This document shows, in pieces, positions 1 to 11,550 of a stretch of 64,000 bases of DNA. The first letter of the stretch is position 1; each line of letters begins with the position of its first letter. The translations under genes were made by a program, and so were the position numbers. Source of the DNA: Paragonimus skrjabini miyazakii (lineage: Eukaryota; Platyhelminthes; Trematoda; Plagiorchiida; Troglotrematidae); assembly GCA_014338405.1 (NCBI GenBank), contig JTDE01002875.1, positions 5,336 to 69,335 of the forward strand, given 5' to 3'. The notes under the pieces were generated by a model that worked only from the letters and a program-made list of their open reading frames with translations, had not been told where the DNA came from and did not search any database.

Positions 1-2430
1 CACATCAGTAAACGTGACAGTACTTGGCATACACCTGATACGCAGCAGAATTTATTGAACCTTGGTACGCAAAACAGAAATAAGTTGACAGTTGTGTGTA
101 TCTGAAACAAGTGTATGAACCGGTTAGGAAGCAACCGATCGTGAGTAGTTTTCTCATTAACAAACATGTCAACAATCAAATGCTATTGCCTTTCTTGTTT
201 TAGGTGCCTGAACTTTGCTGACTTGGACGCCTGACGTTGGCGCATCAAACTTTTAGTCGTAGGTTCTTGTTATTGCCTTTCATCCTTACCTGTTAGGCTC
301 TCATTAAACGCTTCCAAAATAAACAACTCTTATCACATGGATTTGTACCAATGATATTAATTAACGTGGCGGCGGGACATTTGTAAATCAACCAGGCAGC
401 TCGGGTAACAATCCATCACCAACGACGGGCTACATAAGACTACCATTTCTAACGCCGCTTTTCTTTCGGGCATGAGACAACAGGGATACACGTGTGGAAA
501 TGCTGACATTTTCTGACTAAAAGTTCGTCCCTCACTAACTGGCACTTATGCGAAAATTATAATGCAAGGTACAATTCAGTGAGCCTAAGTGTTCTTTTTA
601 TAGGTGCTTCTCAGTAGTCTATATTTGACACGGACACGCCCGATATTGTATTCGCAACAAATATAGTCACCTGTGGTCTCGGGAGAAAAATAACACATAA
701 ATTTAGATGAAAAACGGAAAGAAGGAACAGAAACACAGACATCGATTACAAACGTTCTCGTATCTGGAACGGTGAGTCCATAAAAATTATCCGTATACCA
801 ATTTATCCACTCAGTCTCTTTTTTCCTTAGCATTCTCCAAAACACAACTGTGTTCTCTGTTCCACATCCTACATAGGGTTTCGTAAAAGCATTTATCAAT
901 GCACGTTTCACTGCGACAAATCTCTGCAACATACCTGACTACTGCTCGCTGATCAATATCTTCACTACAATCCAAATTTTCTCAGCCACAACTTTCACCC
1001 TTAAAAAAGGAGTGTAAAAACTTCTGCCTTGACAACATTGGTGATAGTCACAATTCAAGTGTTAATGTACCGGAGAGCGTAGGCAAACAACCTGTTGACC
1101 ATGTAGTGGCACACTGTTGTGTGGTCAGTCATCTGTCTGGCAGGTGACCAGAACCGTACGCTCACACATCCACCGCTGAGCGACGGATATGCGCACGCAA
1201 CCGCAGTGACTTCGAGCGACTCACAGTTAACCAACACCACTGTCATGTGCACACACGCTACGCATATGCACACGCACTCACGGCAACGCATACAAACAAT
1301 CTCATCTCGGACATAAGCCTACGATACGTGATTCAATCCAGTGACCTCACCGGAGCTGACAGGACAACGAGACCATACACACATGTGAACACAACTCGTC
1401 TGGATCTCTCGCGCGCCGATCAACAAAACACAGCTACAGTTCTCCGTGGACTACACAGTGTTTCCATCCTGTCACTATGTCGACGTCTATAAGATTCCAC
1501 CCAACACTCCACTAACACACTCACAGATTACATCTCTGTATTTTGTCCGAACCTTTGCTGTAAGCGCACTTGTTATATTTGTTTGTTATTTACATTACAC
1601 TTTTGGTTGCATATCCTTTTGATATTATTTAGATGTTTGATCTCACCGATACTACTTACAACGTATTGTAATTAGCAAGTTTGTATCTAAAACCATATAG
1701 TCAGCGACTTAGCGCTCTAGCTCATCACGTGGCGCGCACGTGCTGGCGAGCAGCTAACTACTATAGGACAATTTCGTTTTATATGTCAGTGAGTGACCAT
1801 TCACAACTGACTTGGCAGCAGTTTCTTGTCAATGTTTGCCGTGTGGTTAGGGTCAACAATATTCGGTCAACAACAACCGCAACAAAAGTCAAGAAGCATA
1901 AATATTCCAGCAAAGATCACAGGTAGTTGTGCAGGACCAACGGATTGTGCATTCTTTTCGTTGAATCGAAACGTGGTACAGCTGTTAACGAATATTTACC
2001 TGACCGCACCTGTGACTGTTTTCATTCATATATGTGAGTATACCATTACCATACAGTTTTGGGCAAAATGATAACAGGTGACATCAAGATTTGTTAGATT
2101 GTTTCGAAATTCTGCGTATTGCTTGAAGGAACTCTCTGAATCAACCTAAAAACTGAAGTGAACCTCTGAGTATCGTAGACAATCGATCACTTTATAACAA
2201 GTATTTACGGTAACACGCTGCACTAGAATAGAAATCAGACAAAACGTTGAGGTATGAAGGATCCGACTGTTCATAAGTTACTATAGGAGAGAGAAAGATC
2301 TTTGCTTGTGTGTTGGTCGGTGAAAAATTCTGTTGGACGATTTATACGTGCGAAGAGAAAGTGAATGGAACTAAATAAAAGGCAGACTGAATGAAGCTGT
2401 TGGCTGCAATCGTTTCAGCAACAAGCATTG
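1..2430. other. Unassigned non-coding stretch
   Basis: I recognise no gene here. The longest open frame is 115 codons on the minus strand (585..932); it has no family match that I can see and no convincing splice sites. A CA/CG-rich stretch lies around 1180..1300. The DNA is probably intergenic or very old transposon sequence. Confidence 0.5.
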
Positions 2431-2439
2431 GAATAAACT

Positions 2440-2890
2440 GAAATAACACTCTATCAGACATGCACATTTAATGGTCTGTGAGGCTGGGCTAGAATAAAGG
2501 TTAGGAAACTTTTAGTGCCGATCGAGTACTATTTTAAAACTGTCAACCGAATCAGCCTTGACCACGAAGTTCAGCAATGTGTTTCAGTATGAACAAATAC
2601 TAGCTGTGATGCAGTTCTGTCTGCGGAGTAACCTGCCTGTTCCACTAGTGAATTTCAACGATTGACTTGTTAAACTCTCGTTCATATTTATTTAATGAAA
2701 GAAGATGTGTTACTAAATGACTCGGGGTATGGAGTATTTTGTAGATAAGAATTAGTCCACCCCCGAGGTGTTTGTAATCCATTGGGGATTGACCTAATCC
2801 TGCTAGTTTTTTTAGGTATGGGGCTCTTCTGAGGCTCTTGAAATTCTTCTAGTGGCGTCTCTGAATATTTTCAATAAATGTAAAATCCTT
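2440..2890 (-). pseudogene. CR1-type LINE reverse transcriptase, C-terminal remnant
   Basis: Read on the minus strand across two or three frames, this shows the last part of a CR1-clade reverse transcriptase. In order there are an IENIQRR-like segment (CR1: E-x-VQRR), then LKKLAGLGQSPMDYKHL and GGLILIYKILHTPSHL (CR1: LGL..L..RRLRGDLI..YKIL), and near the end VVKADSVDSFKIVLDRH, the usual CR1 terminus. Frames shift at least twice and there are internal stops, so it is dead. It is 5' truncated, as is usual for CR1. CR1 elements (for example SR1-like) are known from schistosomes. The exact clade within CR1 is inference; the element type is fairly sure. Confidence 0.72.
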
Positions 2891-3337
2891 TTAGGATGAT
2901 GATAGGTTTGTGTGTTCGTTTCCAGCTGTGGCTGGATTATAGAGACGAACACAGTGGAAGACATAACAAGGCGGATGGTCCCACAAGTGTATTCCTGAAT
3001 GCTTCAGTGTTACTTGTGCCATTTCAGCTACGGCTGCACGACTTACAGACAGACTCGAACTGTATGCCGTTATAGTCCCTAGGTCTCGAATGAATATGTT
3101 GTCTTCTTTAATCTGATACAAGATGACCAAGGCACTCTCCAAACCTCACGACTTGTGTATTAACAAAGTACAGTTTGTTCATCTCCACGGGTTTAGCCCA
3201 TCCATATACCTCTCTCAGATTTTCGACAGAATGTGTTGGATAGTGGACATTGTTCCGCTCTGATATTGGTCATTTGGGAAGTAAATCAATGTTAACTTCA
3301 GCAATGAGACGTTGAAGGCTGACAACGTGTACCGCAA

Positions 3338-3530
3338 TGTGGTGGTTGTCACTAATCCTATTTCTCATTACTGTTGTTTTATTACACTGTTGACTATAAG
3401 TTGAACAATTGCGCTCCATAGATAAATTACTTCTCTTGCCCAGTTCGGCTGTCATTACTATTGCGTCGAAGCTAGCACTCGGGTTGAACTAAGTTAACTA
3501 CTTTATTTCTGTATTACGGGAACCATCACA
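3338..3530 (+). repeat. 5' LTR (193 bp)
   Basis: Starts TG and ends CA, and has the same length as its partner at 4850..5042. The left flank CGCAA matches the right flank of the 3' LTR. The LTR is short compared with most gypsy LTRs. I saw no clear TATA box or polyadenylation signal in it. Confidence 0.9.
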
Positions 3531-3532
3531 AT

Positions 3533-3550
3533 TGGTGTCGCGGACTTCTA
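3533..3550 (+). promoter_or_regulatory. Candidate primer binding site
   Basis: TGGTGTCGCGGACTTC begins 2 bp after the 5' LTR. TGG at this place is the expected complement of a tRNA 3' CCA end. I cannot name the tRNA without a search. Confidence 0.6.
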
Positions 3551-3562
3551 TAAATTTCTACG

Positions 3563-4729
3563 ATGGATTCCTGTCCACTAGAAATTCTGTATATTCATAA
3601 TTGGTCGGGAGAAATCAAGGACTATTGAGAACGCTTCGAAATATGGTGTCTCACAGGCAAAGAGCTGAAAGCGGAAAAGAAGGCCGCTCTCTTCCTCACT
3701 GCAATTTGCAAAGATGCGTACAGCATGGTGAAAAACTTGTCATTTCGTGATTCACCAATTTCTCTTCCCTACGAATCCCTGAAGAAACTGCTGCTTTCAC
3801 ATGTCCAACCTGTAAACTTTGAAGCAGCTGAACGAGCTAAATTTCATACGCTCGTGAGAAAAGAAAATCAGGATATCAGAGAGTTTATTCTCGAAATTCA
3901 CACTCAAGCTGTTCGGTGTAATTTCGAAGACCAATTACATACTCAACTCCGTGACCGTTTAATTGTTGGAATAAACTTGCGTGATCTACAACATAAGCTT
4001 TTACTGCTTCCGAATTCCACTTCCCAGTCATCTAGAACACTATGCGAACAATACCAAGATGTCACAATTGCTGTAAAAGATGAATCGATGGTTTTATACA
4101 ACAACAACGTGAGGTGATCAGAAGGTCAGCAAAGGCAGCCGTCTGAAAAAGTAAATACTGGAAATGAAGTTGATGATAGTCACCCTACACCTGATCCAAA
4201 TGCTACCCGTCAGTGAAATGACTGTAAGTCATGTGGTAGCAAGCACGTTCAATTCGTCTGCCATAGTTCAAAGTCTTCTTTTACACATTCCAGTTGTGAC
4301 AATGACAACTTGAATTCTGACTTTCAATCCATTGTTCTTACTGTTATTTTTACTAATTCCGTTGACTCTACGCACCACATAACACAACCGATCATTGTTA
4401 GCGGTGGTCTCCAACATTCTTTCATCGTTGACACCGGTAGTATTGAATCTTTTATTTCTGTCGCTTGTGTGAAGCGGCTCGAACCTTCTGTTATCTTGAA
4501 ACCTGCTAATATGTCTGTTAAGGGTATTACTGGACATGCTTTACCTATTCTTGGCGAATGTGAACTTTCACTCACAGATGTGCAGTCCGCAACCTATTCA
4601 TGTTTATTTTCTGTTATTAATTCTGGTCCGTCTATTATCGGCCTTAAGTGTATAAAGATTTTGAAGCTCTCTTTTATATTGTATGTTGAATCTTCTGAGA
4701 GTCAAAGCTTCGTTTCTGAGTCTGTTTAA
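3563..4729 (+). pseudogene. gag-protease reading frame of the LTR element, disrupted
   Basis: A single reading frame from an ATG at 3563 to the TAA at 4727..4729 is broken by in-frame stops at 3626 (TGA), 4115 (TGA) and 4214 (TGA). The first part looks like a gypsy-type Gag: capsid-like motifs FEIWCLTGKEL, RKENQDIREFILEIH and LRDRLIVGI. A cysteine-rich stretch near 4205..4295 (CKSCGSKH...) stands where the nucleocapsid zinc knuckle is expected. It is followed by an aspartic protease segment with the active-site motif HSFIVDTGSIESF at about 4417..4455. Gag and protease are in one frame with no frameshift between them. The frame stops before any reverse transcriptase. All of this is seen directly; assignment to the gypsy group comes from the motif order. 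Confidence 0.82.
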
Positions 4730-4849
4730 GATTTGAAGTCAGTTACTGGAGTTTCTGCATTCGACCCGGCACAAACAAGAACTCCTGAGCGTGCAAAAAA
4801 GAAGCAACGTCACCATTACTGCTCGGACTGTTATTTGAACTGCGGAGAA

Positions 4850-5042
4850 TGTGGTGATTTTCACTAATCCTATTTCTTATTACTGTTGTTTTATTACACT
4901 GTTGACTATAAGTTGCACAATTTCGCTCGACAGAAAAATTACTTGCTTTGCCCAGTTCGGTTGTCATTACTATTGCGTCGAAGTTAGCACTGGGGTTGAA
5001 CTAAGTTAACTACTTCATTTCTGTATTCCTGGAACTATCACA
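4850..5042 (+). repeat. 3' LTR (193 bp)
   Basis: Partner of 3338..3530, same length and ends. A short purine-rich run (GCGGAGAA) directly upstream could be what is left of the polypurine tract. Confidence 0.9.
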
Positions 5043-5654
5043 CGCAAGCATTTGGTAAATGACCTATCAATTCACCTCTATCAATGAATTACACGTACGC
5101 ATTCCATTTAGGTATTCTAGCAAAAAACGGTCAAATCGAAAACATCATATTGTTATTCAACATTCGACAGTCCACGAATTTGAGCATATCCCTCCCCAGA
5201 AGAGGTTTAATCCTGACCTATACTGCTACCTGGACGAGGTGATCGGGCTTGTGTGTTGTTTTGATCCGGTGAGCTGTGCCGACAAGGACTCCAGTCCTTC
5301 CATGTGCAACCTTGACAGACAGGCCAAAGGGGAGCAGTCAGACGAAGAGCAGTTTACACTCGTAGGATTATATGTTGCATTACTGACCGCGTAAGAGTGC
5401 TTAGACAGTGAGGCACGATCCTGTGGACATACAACAAAACGATTTTTATAGTCACGGGACTGCTATCTTCGGTATCAGAAAGAAGGGGATCAAAAAATGT
5501 ACCCTCAAACAGTGAGCACCCCGATCACCTAAAGGTTGACCGTGACCGCCGGCGTATTATCCAATACGGCCTAAAAACATATGGTATCTCGCAAAAGCCC
5601 GATGCAGCTCCGAGTACATCCACTGAGCGCAGCAGTGCTCAGAATCAGACATCA

Positions 5655-5969
5655 GTGTCTTATTCACTGCGCCCTCGGAGTAAGGAAACCCCTCACTGCC
5701 AAGTAAGTCAGACTCTTGAGTCATTAGCTCCAGGCAGGGTCCCCCAAGAAAACCTTATATCCTATTGTCTCGCAGGTCAGACTCTTGAGTCAGAGACTCA
5801 GAGTGGGGTCCCTCACGTCAATCCCCTTCCGCAGCATGAACAACCGGGAAGTATCAGAAGTTATCGTTCTCTCGACAGTGACATTACTAATTCAACACGA
5901 CTTTCTCCCACTGTTTTACCCCCATGTCTTCTGCCTTCCATGTGCCTTCGGGCGATAACTGTTTTCTGA
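5655..5969 (+). pseudogene. LINE-B leader open frame with a repeated motif
   Basis: A 104-codon frame upstream of the endonuclease, also readable in the minus copy (42574..43054). It holds two similar blocks, SQTLESLAPGRVPQ and GQTLESETQSGVPH, about 67 bp apart at DNA level (GTCAGACTCTTGAGTCA occurs twice). It may be the N-terminal extension or a small ORF1 of LINE-B. I know no function for it. Confidence 0.5.
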
Positions 5970-5990
5970 GGCCAAGACAGCTGGTAAACG

Positions 5991-6690
5991 TTGGCGTCTT
6001 CAACGTCCGTACTCTCTGAGAAGTCAGTCAGCAAGCTGCTCTGGTTAGTACTCTCGCAAGTGAGGGTATTGATGTGTGCTGTGTGTCGGAGACGCGAGTC
6101 TACGATTCTAACACGTCCATCCACTTGAGCTCATCTCTGGATAACTGTCCATCCGAGCGCATCTTTCTCAGGGTTTCTGGTGACGCCGAGGCTGAATCTT
6201 GCGGTCAGGTCGGAGCGAGAATCGCACTGATTTCCAGAGCAGGGCAGTGTTTACTCGATTGGATCCTAGTGAGCAGTCGCTTGTGCGCTGTCAGACTCAA
6301 TACGTCGGTTAAAGTCTGTCGACGCAAGTTAGAAAGGCGTTCTGTATTCATTATATCGGCGTACGCTCCGACGGACAGTTGTTCGGATGATACCAAGGAT
6401 GTATTCTATGACGCCGTCGTTGACCCTCTGAAACTAACTAAACACTCAGATATCATTATACTAACGGGTGATTAAAATATCCAGCTTGGTCGTCTTTCTC
6501 CGGATGAGAAGCGGCTTGGAGGTATGTTTGTTGTCCGGGCACAACGCACGGACAGTGGCGAAGGACTGCTGCAGCTGTGCGCATCCCATGGTCTTTATAT
6601 TTCGAGCACCGCATTCCAACACAGGAAGAAGCACTGTGTTACATTGAGACCTGCGTGTGCTTCTCAACCGTGGATACAGCTCGATTATAT
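5991..6690 (+). pseudogene. LINE-B apurinic/apyrimidinic-type endonuclease domain
   Basis: The fold is recognisable from the motifs VGVFNVRTL, IDVCCVSETRVYDS (catalytic Glu in SETR), SAYAPTDS, GD.NIQLGRL and IQLDYIV. The domain nicks target DNA for target-primed reverse transcription. There is an in-frame stop just before VGVFNVRTL's end and a TAA at about 6474 where the other copies read a Phe codon in GDFNIQLG. The terminal SDHALV motif with the catalytic His is absent because SINE-like sequence starts at about 6690. Confidence 0.8.
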
Positions 6691-6790
6691 AGTCCATTTC
6701 GAAAGGGGCCGACTGGAAATTCTATGGGAATGCGACAGCTGCGATCAACTGTGGGTTATGTTTAATCTGTATGACAGTTCTGAGATGACG
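6690..6790 (+). mobile_element. 3' half of the hammerhead-bearing SINE
   Basis: TTTCGAAAGGGGCCGACTGG followed by TCTATGGGAATGCGACAGCT matches the SINE body at 56640..56740 (minus) and 56955..57020 (plus). The tRNA-like head and ribozyme are missing. It directly abuts LINE-B endonuclease sequence, so it is either a 5'-truncated insertion or a recombination junction. Confidence 0.65.
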
Positions 6791-6799
6791 AACTCAGGT

Positions 6800-9700
6800 G
6801 GTATTTAAGTGTGAGACACTAAGTCGCTATTAACGGGTGTGCATTAATCAGACGTGATCTATAAAAAGGCCGTTGAGAATGCAGATCAAATAGATATCAC
6901 ACGGGAGGTTACAAACTGGTAATCGACGAACGAATCAATCAGAAGTGCGCGGTTTCCCAATTCGTGTCACACAATGATACGACATGCGAACGAACAATCG
7001 GATGGTGTATATCATGTGAATTTTCTTAACCACCCAGGTATCATAAGTTTTGATGTTATGTTATATATTGCACTGCAGGCAGACCAGTGAAATCTCGAGG
7101 TCACTACGGCACAATACCTTTCAAAGTCACGTTTTCAGAAACTGTCAAGCTTGGTTTGAAAGCCACATTGCAGCGGTTTTTTCGTGTCAGATTCCCTTTT
7201 GATTTTGTAAGGGGAACTTATGAGGCACAAATTCAGCTGAGTAAAGCATGTGCTCGATAAAATGACTTCAGAAACAACCAGAGGGTGCGATGTAAGTTTC
7301 GATATGTATGCAGGCACGTTGTCATGTTGCAGGGATCAATGGAACAAATTTGTCTTGTGATACTTTCAAGCAAGACGAGAAAACCCTTTGACAAGCACAG
7401 TGAAGCATGTAGAGAAACCAGTTTTCTCAGCATGGCAATGCTTTTTTGTTTGGGAGAAAAAGGGCATTATTAGCCTTCCGACGATTTTTGAATTAGTATT
7501 TCTTTGGCCATGTCGCTCCAATTTCTGACTACTCCGACCTCTGGAACGTCGGAGTAGAGTAATGAGTGTATTCGCGGTTCTCATCGCCAATGATGACGCA
7601 TGGATTTTTGAACTCACTTTGTCGATATGCTTGACGAGTTTGCGAAAATTTGACAAAAAGCCGTTTGTTTTATTGTTCGACAGGTAACGAAGGACCCGCT
7701 GAGTAATTTTTGTAAAGAACATTCCATGTTCTGCTTGTGGTTTATGAGAGGTACAAATACGGCTGGCTCTGTGAAACACGGTTTTGATGAAACCAAGTGT
7801 GTACGAAAGTGATTAAAAACGGTAAAATTAAAGCTTTAAACCTCCTAATGTTATTTTGTGGAGAATGGAACACTGTAACATTCCATTCACACTTATGATA
7901 TATTCGAAAGTCAAATTATTATTCGACCCAATTTGGTGAGGTGGGTTGGAACCAATAATGTTAAGGAAGTGGTAAAACAAACCAAACTGGTAAGCACCAG
8001 TGAAAATCAATATAGTTTCAACGTATCGTTCGGATGATAACGATTTGGCCATGTAATCTTGGGCGTGCAGCCCAGTCATCCCTAGGATGCCTGATAGTGA
8101 TAGACCTCACGGACTACCTATAGCACTGTCTGTTTATATGTAAGTTCTTCAAAGTCAAAACAAATATTTTCTATGCACACTGAAATAAGATCTTTAAGAT
8201 ATTCGTCTGGCGAACACACAGAAATGTTAGTCTCACGAAGAGAAACATTTGTAAAACGATAATCGTTGTGCGGATGGCACGTCACAGCGTTCAGTTGGGT
8301 GCGTTTATAGGCATGTTTAATGACCGTGTGCCTCTATGGAATTTGCACGTTTTGTGTTCGCGACTTCTGACGGTAAACAGGTTGTTTTTCAATCCCACCA
8401 CTGAAGATATAATTGGCCACAAGATTTTCTTGGTCCGTAGCGTTCAAATGCCACCTTGTTATTTAACATGATCGGCAAGGAGAGTCTACTTGTCATCCAT
8501 GCTGTTGGGATCGACATAAAGTTTTGAGACAAACTCCTAATCGAGATTTTGTCCTGGTGAGACATAACAGTGGTGATAATCGATTCCTAGGAATACGCAC
8601 TGACAAATTCGTCTGTGTGTTAAGAGGGAATGAAAGGAACTCGGGAGAATTAAATAGAACGAAATCAATGGGGTCGGAACTAACGGTTACGTTATGACGC
8701 TGACGAACCACAGAAAAGCTCCAGTGTCTCCGAGGGCTAAGGTCATATCAACATTGTACATTACTTAACGTTGTTAACGAGTTGTTTGAGGTGAACCGAA
8801 ATAAACGACGCAGTGCGAAAATTAGCGCCGACCCTCAGTGTCCTGGAAAAAAATAGGGACAATAGTCACAGGGGAAAATAAAGCGTGGCAGACTTCGGCA
8901 ATAAGGCTAGTTCTGTACAACTGACAGCCGACGCTGAGATATCACATGTGCAAACGAGTGTGTATAACAGTGGTTGCAGCCCACATCAATTCCGCCTGGC
9001 AATAAACTGCATTCATGGACACCGTCATTTGCATATACACACGCAGACATACAAGGGTAGTAAAAAGGCAACAATGAAAGCTAGTTACATATCGATATGC
9101 GACTATTCTAGGCAATAATTCGGAAACGTTCTTCTTCCGGAGTTCTGATGTTTCAGAGGTCCATTCTCAGGCATGGCCGGCGTTTCTTCGATGGTTAAAA
9201 CGCCAATAGACCCTATGCAATTGCGATGTCATCTGTGTTAAAAAAATCTGAAACGACCAAATTAAGTTTTCCGACAAGTTGCTTATGGATGCCGTTGGAC
9301 AGAATTTCCCACTACGAATGAAACTGGGGGGTACGTTGGCAGATACTACCATGTCGCAATCAGCAACGCATCTACATTAACGACGCCTCATGCAATTGAG
9401 TTTCTAGTTTTTATTTCTACGATGTAGCTTTCAGTCAATTGTAGCAGTGTGAGTCACACTATTACACGGCCATATTCAGGACGTTTTGTGTGTCTTGGCA
9501 TCTATCCGCTCCACGTCACTCGGAATTGACACAGCGCGAAAGAGTCGGCCAACGGTTGAACAGCGGAATAGTTAACGCGAACTGCCCGTCAAAATGTGAT
9601 GAGCAAGAAAACTTCCTTGTGGTAGCTGAAGCCGAGATAGTTCGTGACACTTTTGTTTCAAGAGAGCTCAACATCGCCATTAAATTTGACAGAAATTAAT

Positions 9701-10090
9701 TACACCAGTTGAGCGCCATATGCCCGACAGAATACCACATTTTAAAACAGCGGAAACGGTAGCTACGAACCCAATCTAGGTTAATCAACTCCGTTGTCTC
9801 TCTTCTTAGGACGCGAGAAAGCAAACGACCGATTATTGTTGTGCCACTGTGGCCAGACCTCGTGATACGAAACAGGCTTGCGTTGAATTGTTGGCGCGAA
9901 AACAACAGCTTCAGTCTGGTGGTGACACGCACGTGAGTGACCACTATGGATGAAACACGCGCGTGCAGTGTGGCCCTCCTGAGACATGACTATTACTCCG
10001 GAGCATTTGTTCGGCTGCATTATGATCAGTTTGTTTGTGCGGCCACAATGTCCTTAGAGCAACAGCGTGATCATGAAATGGCGAAGACCT
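6800..10090. other. Unassigned non-coding stretch with one strong hairpin
   Basis: I recognise no gene in this 3.3 kb. The longest frame is 137 codons on the minus strand (7366..7779), rich in Arg, Lys and Ser, without any motif I know. A perfect 10-bp inverted repeat lies at 7529..7557. The right end probably includes decayed N-terminal parts of the Penelope-like element that becomes readable at 10100. Confidence 0.45.
7529..7557. repeat. Perfect 10-bp stem, 9-nt loop hairpin
   Basis: CTACTCCGAC and its reverse complement GTCGGAGTAG are separated by CTCTGGAAC. The stem is GC-rich and perfect. No surrounding gene explains it; it may be the end of a decayed DNA element or chance. Confidence 0.6.
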
Positions 10091-10099
10091 CTGTTGTGT

Positions 10100-11550
10100 A
10101 CTTCTGATGGAGTATTCATGTGGAGGAAATTTTATCGATGACACGAATGCAATGCTATGCGGATCCCAAGAGTTACAAACGGATGATCTGTTGAAGCCTC
10201 ACAGGTGCAAAGTACCACAAAGATCGATATAGTTTGTGATCAGCCCGACCTAATATCTATCAACAGAATGGCTTGCTGGGCTGTTGAAACCATTACGACG
10301 AACATTCATTCAGCACACTGTGAGGGATGCGTTTGAGATGGTAAATTTGCTATAGAAAATGAACGTCATGTGATGGCCACGGATATTATTCCTGTCTTCG
10401 CAAACGTTCCTCTGAAGGAAACAGTGGGGATATTTGTCAAACGAATAGCCGAAAAACAGCTGTGAATCAGTTTACCGTCTGGGGAAGTGAGGCACTAGCT
10501 TCTCCTATGCACTCCGAACATTAAACTTCTACTTCAAGAAGAAGGTTATCGGCAGGTAGACTGCGTAACAATGTTGAGTCCGCCTGGCTCCGTTTTAGCG
10601 GATATCTTTGACTCATCTTGAGGAGAAATTACGGGACTATCATGGGAGAGATGATTCTAGATCGTCGACAGATAGAGGATATCCTCATGATTTTTACCAG
10701 TAATGACGCAGACAACACGCTGAATACTGTGCCAAGTGCTACCCAGTTCTTTACTATCAATTTTGCATGAAACTGATTAATCGACGGCCTTCCTGGACAT
10801 TCACACATCACCACAGTCAGGCAGAGCGGTCGAAAGAACACGTCGGTTGGAATTTGAACATTATCAGCTCTACGCCAGTTCAATATAAACAAGCTCCAGT
10901 CCGTACTTTACTGTGCTAAGAATATATGGTTTTCAGACTGCACAACGAACTACAGCAGCTGAAATCAGTGTTAAAATCGAATGGCATACCTCCGTACATT
11001 TATTGAGTGACACAGGAGAACTGACTATGCCATAACAAGAAGTACGACCACGTTTGAGCTGGACATCACCTTACAGCTAGCCAACACAGAGGATGATGTG
11101 GTGGATCCAATCGGTCGGCGACAACGATTAGTTAAACATTCGACGTGTCTTCCGTCAGGAAGCTTTTCCAACCAGCCGGAAACCAGTGAAAGTGCCACCG
11201 TTTCCGTACGTCAAATCCTACTGTAGTTACCTATTTCAACGTGGGTACCAGGCTGTCTGCGTGAGCAGAACGGACCAGCAGTGTTTCAGATTATGCTGAA
11301 CATGAAGTGTAGCAAGCCCGAGCAACTGGTGTTTCACAACCAGTGCAATGCAAACAGCCAGCACATTTCACCGAGCTTCACTTGTTAACGTCTATACATC
11401 GGGCCTACACAGCTAATGCTTTCCAAGTCATTTACGCAACCGAAAACCAACAACCGTTTCAGTTCTTCGAAGCTATTGTTATTCACATATAACAGCTATC
11501 CTTCTGCTAACAGAAAGTTATGGTAGTCAGTCAAAAACTGCCATGGTGAA
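10100..11550 (+). mobile_element. Penelope-like element (PLE), decayed, plus strand
   Basis: Shifting between frames, the RT core of a Penelope-like element can be followed: LSTEWLAGLLKPLRRTFIQH (PLE: LSKWLA..L.PLR), then FANVPLKETVGIF (PLE: LFTNVPL.ETI), then YRQVDCVTMLSPPGSVLADI (PLE: YRQ.DGVAMGSPLGP.LADIF), then a DILMIF segment in place of the Y.DDIL catalytic motif, a short GIY-YIG-like stretch near 11220..11300, and a C-terminus ANAFQVIYATENQQ...FFEAIVI...KVMVVSQKLPW. PLEs copy by reverse transcription and use a GIY-YIG nuclease. Many stops and frameshifts make it inactive. This copy differs strongly from the minus-strand PLEs further right. Confidence 0.78.

Larger units (their letters stand above)
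3338..5042 (+). mobile_element. Compact Ty3/gypsy-type LTR retrotransposon lacking RT and integrase
   Basis: This is a complete integration unit of 1705 bp. Two direct repeats of exactly 193 bp (3338..3530 and 4850..5042) each begin TGTGGTG and end ATCACA. The 5 bp before the first (3333..3337) and after the second (5043..5047) are both CGCAA, a perfect target-site duplication. The interior holds a gag-protease frame with stops, but no reverse transcriptase, RNase H or integrase; these seem to have been lost by one deletion between about 4730 and the 3' LTR. By eye the LTRs differ at about 18 of 193 positions (roughly 91% identity), so the insertion is not recent. It must have been mobilised in trans, or deleted after insertion. 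Lineage within gypsy is not resolved. Confidence 0.9.
5170..6690 (+). mobile_element. LINE-B copy, 5' half (RTE/SR2-like non-LTR retrotransposon)
   Basis: This matches, in opposite orientation, the LINE-B at 40774..43320 and, in the same orientation, the copy at 58930..64000. It covers the 5' leader, a short first frame and most of the apurinic endonuclease domain, then stops inside the endonuclease where SINE sequence begins. The 3' part (RT) is missing, which is the opposite of normal 5' truncation, so a later deletion or recombination removed it. Clade assignment to RTE/SR2 is from the arrangement of endonuclease followed by an RT of the YGSETW type; it is inference. Confidence 0.8.

Noticed and set aside
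585..932. 115-codon minus frame in the left end
   Set aside because: No motif, no splice context and a length that chance allows in 64 kb.
1338..1375. Similarity to 22868..22895 (CGGAGCTGACAGGAC against CGGAGCTAACAGGAC)
   Set aside because: Match is under 20 bp with no extension on either side; not enough to call a repeat.
7366..7779. 137-codon minus frame, checked as transposase or RT
   Set aside because: No catalytic motif or zinc finger in recognisable order.
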